DNA of 64,000 nt. It comes from Apiosordaria backusii. Lineage: Eukaryota; Ascomycota; Sordariomycetes; Sordariales; Lasiosphaeriaceae. The notes under the pieces were generated by a model. The model worked only from the letters and a program-made list of their open reading frames with translations. It was not told the origin of the DNA and ran no database searches. This document shows, in pieces, positions 56,801 through 64,000 of this stretch (positions are counted from its first letter, which is position 1; each line of letters starts with the position of its first letter). A program made the position numbers and the translations under genes. Where the stretch lies: assembly GCA_030549205.1 (NCBI GenBank), contig JAUKTV010000002.1, forward strand, positions 682,001 through 746,000, given 5' to 3'.

Positions 56801-59800
56801 ATTTTCAGTCTATTAAAATTAACACTATAGAAAGCTTATTATAAGGTATAGGTTTAATTTTAAAAGTATTGCCTTTAATAGAACCTAAAACTTTAAGAAA
56901 GTTTAGAATCGTAGAAAATTAAAGCCTTCTGATTACTTTAACTTTATTATAAATTAAATATTAAAAATTTACTTCTTTTATTAAATTTAAATTTAAAAGC
57001 TTAGTAATAATTTTATTAGTCTTTTTTAATAATATTAGGCCTATATAACCTAACCTAACGTACTATTTTAATATTATTTAAAGTAATTTACTATAATAGT
57101 CTATAGTAATATTAGGGATATTTTTAATAGCCTTTTTAAATATATAGCCCTTTTAAATCTTTTCTTAATTAAGTAAGCTAGGGTTATTTAAATTATTAAG
57201 GCCTTTTATAAGTTAACGGAGCTCTTTAGTAAGTTTACCTTAATTAAATTTTTTAAAGTTAAGGTTACTTAAGCTATTAAGGCTTTTTATAGGTTAATAG
57301 AGCTTTATTTTTTTAAGTTTGCTTTTACTATAGCTTTCTTTACAGCCTTATTTAAACCTCTTAAGCCTATAAAGCTTTACTTTTCAGATATTTGAATTAA
57401 AGTTAATAGTATTATCGCTATTTAGTTTTATAAACTTATTATTAAACCTTTAAAGGTTTAAATCGACCTTTAAATAGCTATCCTTTTAAAATAAAGGTCT
57501 ATTAAAAAGCTTTACTATTAATTTTCACTTCCGATTAATAATATTAAAACTTACATTATAATAAATAATAGACCTTTTAACCTTTTATAATTTTAAAAAA
57601 AAGCTTAAAGATTTAAAATTAAATACTACTATCAAGGCCTTATTAAGCTTATATAATACTTCCTTTTTAACCTAACCGCCGGCCTTATAATATAATATAC
57701 TACTAAAAAGGTTAATATTAAATTAAAGAATATATAAAGTATTTTTAAACTTAAACTTAATATATTTAAAAGGTTCTTTCTATAAAAGTACTATAAATAT
57801 AACAATTCTAAAACTTTTAAACGTTAAAGGACCCCCTTTTATATAAATTATCTTTAATAAGCTCTTATTAAGCTTATAGTTAGTAAACTATTTTCGATTA
57901 TTAATAATATAATTAATAAACCTAATATTATATAAAAGGGCATCCCTTAAAAAAAGTACTATTAAGGCCTTACCTTTAGTATTTTTAGTACCTTTAATAA
58001 GCCCTATAAATATTATATAAGTACTATTATTATTATTATAACTATTAAAGTCTTTAAAGACCTTTAAAGTTAAATTATAAAAGCTTACTATATAAGTAAA
58101 TAAATCTTTAACTTTAAGCTTTTTTTTAACGCCTTTAAGCCTTTTAAAGCCTTTTTTCTTTTTCTTTTAAAGAGGGCTATTAAAGCTATTGGGGCTATTA
58201 GAGTTATTATTACTATTACTTTTAAACTTTTTACTTAAAAAAACCTTCTTTTTAACGTCTTTATAAAGGCCTTCTTTATTTTTATAGGCTATACTTTTAA
58301 TAATAGTAAAGGCTAAAATATACTATTCTTTTAATAAATTTACTATTAAAAAGCTTAAGTTAATAGTATTTATATTTTAACCTAATACTTTAATAGTCTA
58401 TATAGTACTTCTTTACCTCTTAATCTATTATAAAAAGCTTTTTTCTATAACTTATAAATATTAATTTACTTAATTTACAGTTTAAAGGTCGATACTAGCT
58501 AATATAAGCTAGCTAATTATATTAAAAAACTTAATATTAAAATCTATTAAAGAGTTAGTAAATTAATAAAAATTTAAAAAGTAGTATTTTTTATAAAGGT
58601 TCTTTTACTATAGTTTAATACTATAAAAATACCTTTAAATAAGCAGTTTATAGGCTTTAATAGAGCTTATTTATTATAAAATAAAAACCTAAAGGCTTAA
58701 AACTATACTATTTTAAAATAATATTAATAATAAGGCCTATTTAAGATTATTTTAGTAAACTATTATAATAAGGTCCTCTATAAAAGTAGCTATATCGATA
58801 GTATATAGTATAATATTTAAGCCCTATTTCTATAAATCGAAATTTTCAAAGCTTATAAGCCTTTAATTAATAAGGAATTTATAAACCTTCTTAATTATTT
58901 TAATAGCTATAGTAATATAAAGGACCTTTATAAAATTACTATTAGCTTTAAGCCTTAATTAATAAATTACTATAGCTTTTAAATATATAATATTAGTTAT
59001 TATTAAAAAAACAATTACAGTAACTTTAGGCTATTTTAAAGCGCTTTAAACTACTATTAAAAGCTTAATTTACTCTACTACTTCGCTTATAGTACCTTAT
59101 AACTATTAAATCTAAACCTCTTACTCTTTAAATTAAATAGTAAAGGCCTATATATAGTAAGAATTTACTAATTCCTTCCCCTTAAAAGACCCTTACTTAG
59201 GCCCTATATTTTATATTTTTAAATCTATAAAAGGCCTAATATACTTACCGCTTAAACGTTTTATAGGGCTTTAAAACTTTAACTTAATACCGTTTTTAAT
59301 TAAAGCTTTAACTATAATTTACTTATATAGTAAAAGATATTAAATCTATAGTACTTAAAAGCCTTAAAGAATAAGCTTTATTTTATATAGTAAAATACTA
59401 TAATTATTAATAGTAGTAATAATTAAAAAGGTCGTTCTATTTTCTTACTTTTTTTACCTACTTTTAGATTTTATAAAACTATCTACCTAACTATAGTTAA
59501 AATAAAAGGCTATTTTTAACTTTTATAAGTATATAGCTTATAAACCTTTAATATCTTATTAGGCCTAATTTTTACGCTCTTTACAGTATAATAAATTTAA
59601 TAGTAAGTGTAAATTTAAACCTTTATAGGCCTTTGGAAAACTTAATAAAGGTAAAGTAAGCTTAGTTTTTATTTTAAAACCCTACTTTAATAAGTAGGCT
59701 TAAAAATTAGTAATTTTTATAACTTATTTATAATATAGTTTATAATAATTTAAACCGTTATTTATAAAAGGCTTTAAGCTTAAACTTATAAGCTTATAAC

Positions 59801-59829
59801 TTAATTAAGTATCTTTTAGGTTTATAACC

Positions 59830-60701
59830 TATTAAAATAAATATAGCTAATTATAGGCTTAAAGGCTTTATAATTAATACTTATATATTAGTTTATAGTA
59901 TAGTAGAAGTTTTATATATAATACCTATAGCTTAGTATTAAAATACTAAAGTATAGTACCTTATAAATACTATAGAATAAAAATATAGTAAGTAAATAAT
60001 TATATTATAGTATTAGCCTTTTATAAATTTACTATAATAATCTCTATAGTAAGGTTTATATTTAACCTTTATTATATACTTACCAATTAATATATAGTAC
60101 TTTATATACTTTAGCGGACAGATAGGCTAAAGTATAGTTTAGTTAACCCCGAGGTTTGCCAAGCCTTATAAACTATTTATTAAGCTTTCTATAGTTTTTA
60201 ATCTATAGGGTTTATAGGCTTATAATTTAGTATAGTAATAATATACTTATTTAATTATAGGCCTATTAATTTTTAGTTAATTTGGTTAGTTTAGTAGTTA
60301 GCTATAGGTTTTATAGGTAGTTAAGTTAGCGTAGTTTATAGCTTTTTAAAAATCAACTTATAGTTATATAAAAGGGTTGTAAAATCCAATACCTTTAACT
60401 TAAAGTGTAGGTTATTGTAGGGTTAGGGTTAGGCTATTTATATTATTTATAGTAGTAGGCTTTAGTAGCCTGAATATAAAATTATAGGCAGTTTGGTTTA
60501 CTGGTTAGTGGGATGTAGGCCTTTGAATAGCCTTATAGTGAAGTAAGGTGTTGATTAAGTGCCGGGTAGCTGATAGGTAGGCTTTCTAATTTAAGCTTCT
60601 ACTATATAGTATAATAGTAACTACCTATTATAAACTTAGGCCTAGTTCCTACACTTAGTCTTAGGACGAAGTTTTAGGCCTTACAGGGACCTAGTTTAAT
60701 A
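59830..60701 (-). repeat. LTR of the Copia element, 5' copy in element orientation
   Basis: 872 bp. Mutation load is the reverse of the other copy: the first ~280 bases are heavily converted to A/T, the last ~550 are better preserved (for example GTGGGATGTAGGCCTTTG). Confidence 0.9.
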
Positions 60702-60706
60702 CGAAG
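60702..60706. other. Target-site duplication, right copy (CGAAG)
   Basis: Direct copy of 52,991-52,995. Counting one copy only, the interrupted Gypsy integrase frame continues across the site (ITS then NKGSLFT on the minus strand). Confidence 0.9.
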
Positions 60707-63700
60707 TAATATATTTTAAAAGACCATAAGGACAGTAAATATAGTCTAAAAATAGGTCTATAAATCCTAAAACTATAAGCTTATTAATAGTAGCGATATA
60801 TAAAGTAAATTTAATAAACTTATTTACTATTACTAAGACGGCATTATATAGTTAATTATTCCTTTAATCGATAAAGGTAAGTAAGCCGGTAATAAAATCT
60901 ACCATAATATACTTCTACAGTCGTAACAGGATAAGAAAAGAAGTAAGTAATCTATAAAGACAATGTAAGCGTAGCTTAGTTTATTGATAAAAAACATAAA
61001 GCTTAATAAAGGCTTTAACGTCCTTACTTATAGTCGACTAATAGAAATAACGCTTTAAAGCTTTTTTTATCTTCTTATTACTATAGTAGTTAACTATTTA
61101 ATTATTATAATAATATTAAAACGTCGTCTACTATATACTTACTAATATATAAATCTTATTAATATATCGAAGAAAACCGCATTCGTTCTTTATTTATTAA
61201 CAGTTAGGCTTATTAATAAGCTTTTATATCTTAAAATTAATTTATTATTCTTAAAGTAATTAATCGTTTATACCTTTAACCAATCCCTTAACCGTAAAGT
61301 TAACCTATACTATTATTATTAATTACTAAGTTAAAAGAGGATCTTTATTATCGTTATTATTAATATCCTCTTTTAAATTACTTATATAAAGGGATTTAGT
61401 ATTAATAAATCGCAATATCTTTACATTCAATCTACCAACATTATCTTTTTATCTTTTAAGTTTATCTCCAATCTTTAGTTAAATAATTATCCTTTAATAT
61501 TATATAAATATTTATAAACGTATATAAATTATTACTCTTTAAAGGATTATTAAGCTTATACTAATATAATAGATTATTATTTCTTAAAAGATTACTAAAC
61601 TTATATTAATATAATAAATTATTATTTTCTAAAAGATTATTAAACCTATACTAACATCGAATAGGTTATTACTTTTTAAAAGATTACTAAGTCTATATTA
61701 ACGTAATAAGTTATTACTTTTTAAAAGGTCGCTAAATCTTTAATTACTTCTTTTTAATAAACTATAAAGAAGTAAAGCGCAATTACTTTAATTAACTTAT
61801 AGTAGTAAGGTATTTACTTTAAAAATACGATACTATAAAAGATAAGAAAGTAGGAAAGGATAAAAAGAAAGGATTTAAAAATATATATTTATATTTATAA
61901 TATCTTTTTAATTAATAATAACGTCCTTTTTAAAGATTAAACCTCCATTTTAATTACTATTTAAAAAGGCTTTATTTATTACTAAAAGAGGCCTTTACCT
62001 TATAACCTATAAATAATAAATTAACGTTTAAAAAATAAGCAAACTTAAACTTTTATTAGAATATAATAATTAAAACTTTAAAAGGTTAGTTAATAAATTT
62101 ATATTAAGTATAATATATAAATCTAATATATAGTTAAGTTTATAAAATAGGCCGTTTATAGGATTCTAAACTTTAAAGTAATATTAAATTATAAAGTTAA
62201 AGACTATTAAGTTATTACTTTATTTTAATTAATATAAACTAAACTTACATTTAGTCTTTAAATATTTTAAGTTTAAATAATCAGTAAATATAATAATAGG
62301 GATTAACGTATATAATAAATATTACTATTAAATTTAAAAGGTATTTATTAAAGTTAATAACTTTTAATCTTTAATATTATATTAAATCTTTATTAAAGTT
62401 AGTTTATAAAAACAAAAGGCTATTAAATATTAATAGTCTCTTTACTTTTAAAAAAGTACTACCTTAATAGTAAAAATCGAAGCGTTAATCTTTAAATAAA
62501 TAAGTAAAACTAAATTAAAGTACTATAAAATTAACGCCTTTTAAAACTATTATAATAACTCTATAAATATAGTATATATATAGTTAAAGAATATAAAAAA
62601 CAATAGGCCTTCCTTTTTTAATAAGTTAATTATAAGTACGGTAATTTTAAAATAGTTTTATATAAAGTAATAATAGAATCTTATAAATTTTAAAAAAACT
62701 TAAAGGTCCTTAATACTTTAAAGAATAGGCCATTTAATAATAGACTAAATGCAATCTTATTCTATACTAATACCTTTAAAAGAAACTACGTACTTTAAAA
62801 AAAATACCTTAATAATACTAAACTTGCATTTTTTAAAGTTAATATAAAGGTTCTATTTATAAAGTTACTATAATATATTGTATATATATATTATATACTA
62901 AATAAGGTCGTTATTAAATATTAAAATATTATTTAAATATATAATATAAACTATATTTATAAAGTTGGTTAAAGCTTAATTAATATATATTTAAAAGGTT
63001 ATAAATACGTTAGTAAATCTAAAAGACATTACCTTCTATTTATAATATTTATAATAGATTTAAAAAGCGGTCTTTTATTTATTTCCTTTATAAATTCGCA
63101 TCCGGTAATAAATGTCTTTAAAGTCGATCTTAATATATATTTTAATAATAAAAAGGCAATTAAGAATTTCTCTTATTAAAGGTAATGAAGTTTAATTCTT
63201 AAAGGTAATCTTATTTAATACTTAATAATTTATATAAAAGTATATCGTTCTATCTTTTTTAAGTATAAAAAAAATAAAGGTACCGGCTAAATTTATAAAT
63301 AATTAAATCTATCCTTTCTATTTAATTATAGTTAACTATTTTTATAAAGTCTTAAATTTAAATTTACTTAAAGAATAAATAAATCCTTAAAGTAACTTTA
63401 TATTAAGGATTAAGTTAATTCTATATTTTAATATTAAATAAAATAATAATAAAAGGTTTTAATTAATAATAAAAATATTAAAGAAATCGCAATATTTAAA
63501 GAGAATAGCGGTAAACTTATTAAAGTTATTATTTAAAGTTAAATTAAAGGATTATAAAGATTTAAAAGGCTCTTTCCTTTTAGGTTAAAAATAGATATAA
63601 ACTATAAAAGAATCTATAAATAAATAAAGCTTATCTTTCTTAACTAAATATATATTCCTTATTATATTAAGGTAAGTTTATACTTATACTTTCCATTAAA

Positions 63701-64000
63701 TTTATAACTTTACTAAGTTAAATTAAAGGAATTTAAAAACTATTTATAAAAGTATAATATTAACGATTATAAAGTATATAAACTACCAGTATATTATACT
63801 TTCAAAGTTAATAACTTATATAAAAAAGGAATATATTTTAAATACTTACATAACTTTACTACCTACTCTAATAATACTAAAAACTTCTTATAATTTAAAG
63901 TACTAAAAAGTAAAAATAATAAGGTCATAATTAATTAAATTAAAGTCTAACTTTAAATTTAAAAAGGCCTTAATTAACTTCTATAAATTATTTAAATATA

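Larger units (their letters stand above)
52996..60701 (-). mobile_element. Complete Copia-type LTR retrotransposon, RIP-inactivated
   Basis: 7,706 bp bounded by two 872-bp direct LTRs and a 5-bp target duplication CGAAG. Read on the minus strand the LTR starts TATTAAAC (from TGTTAAAC) and ends CCAACA in the less mutated copy, the usual TG...CA. A polypurine tract lies just inside the 3' LTR. Near the 3' end the minus strand reads AKIFIITYINNYLI (55,130-55,083), a decayed YVDDxLI reverse-transcriptase motif. Its place near the end of the element, after where integrase must lie, gives the Copia order rather than the Gypsy order. No frame is intact, so it is non-autonomous now. Confidence 0.88.
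46190..64000. repeat. RIP-saturated, A/T-rich transposon block
   Basis: From about 46,190 to the window end the sequence changes abruptly to roughly three-quarters A+T. TpA steps dominate, CpA/TpG are scarce, and no long open frame exists. Comparing the two LTR copies inside the block shows only G-to-A and C-to-T changes, for example TGTTGGAATGGATATGGCCA against TATTAAAATAAATATAGCTA. That is the signature of RIP acting on both strands of repeated DNA. The block is expected to be heterochromatic. It runs off the right edge, so the full size is unknown. Confidence 0.93.
52700..64000 (-). mobile_element. Gypsy-type LTR retrotransposon (partial, RIP-decayed, split by a Copia element)
   Basis: Minus-strand frames, read from the right, follow Gypsy order. 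Reverse transcriptase is marked by YLNNILIFNND at 62,939-62,907 (from YLDDILIFSDD). RNase H is INASIFTIKVVLF at 62,489-62,451. The integrase zinc finger is DVKAFIKLYVFYQ at 61,022-60,984, and the integrase core start is MVDFITGLLTFID at 60,905-60,867. After the Copia insertion the core resumes in phase at 52,990 and reaches ING-TER-N (from TDGQTERxN) at 52,897-52,870. All deviations are C-to-T or G-to-A. The gag end lies beyond the right edge; the left end and its LTR were not resolved (somewhere left of 52,700). Confidence 0.8.

Noticed and set aside
46190..64000. CRISPR-like or origin-like reading of the A/T-rich block
   Set aside because: The periodic look comes from TpA enrichment by RIP; no regular repeat-spacer units exist and retrotransposon motifs explain the block.

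Overview
The window is nuclear DNA of a filamentous ascomycete. Genes have short GT-AG introns of 50-110 bases with CTGAC/CTAAC-type branch sites, codons rich in C and G, and a family spectrum typical of Pezizomycotina: PIR cell-wall protein, DUF1996 protein, PTH11-like receptor, F-box/ankyrin proteins, Dal5-type permease and P450. The right-hand 18 kb is saturated with C-to-T and G-to-A transitions, the mark of repeat-induced point mutation (RIP). Together these suggest a Sordariomycete, possibly Sordariales; this is inference, not a species call.

Layout. 0-10.6 kb: a partial minus-strand gene, a PIR-repeat cell-wall protein, a U1-type zinc-finger splicing factor (WBP4-like), an F-box/ankyrin protein, a broken hypothetical gene with a 21-base G run, and a small three-exon minus-strand gene. 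12-24.4 kb: a GT4 glycosyltransferase interrupted by an in-frame UAG, a secreted FAD oxidase, a ten-exon Dal5-family transporter with a one-base frameshift, a secreted DUF1996 protein, a Nudix hydrolase, an intron-containing tRNA-Asp(GUC) and a second ankyrin protein. 24.4-36 kb: mostly gene-poor, with a tiny double-CxxC protein, a secreted alpha-carbonic anhydrase and a few weak candidates. 36-46 kb: a TauD-type dioxygenase, a gene relic abutting a 539-bp inverted-repeat element, a seven-helix receptor-like protein, a microsomal P450 and a frameshifted cysteine-rich secreted protein.

46.2-64 kb is RIP-decayed transposon DNA without usable reading frames. Decayed motifs still resolve part of its structure. 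A Copia-type LTR retrotransposon (52,996-60,701, minus strand) has two 872-bp LTRs and a perfect 5-bp target duplication, and it sits inside the integrase gene of a Gypsy-type element. Further left lies a non-LTR reverse transcriptase relic.

The genes do not form one obvious pathway; the window reads as housekeeping genes mixed with secreted and accessory genes beside a heterochromatic block. The points most worth a second look are the UAG codon in the glycosyltransferase, in a context suited to A-to-I mRNA editing; the transporter frameshift that retention of the next intron would repair; and the nested transposons. All gene models are hand-spliced from sequence without transcripts.
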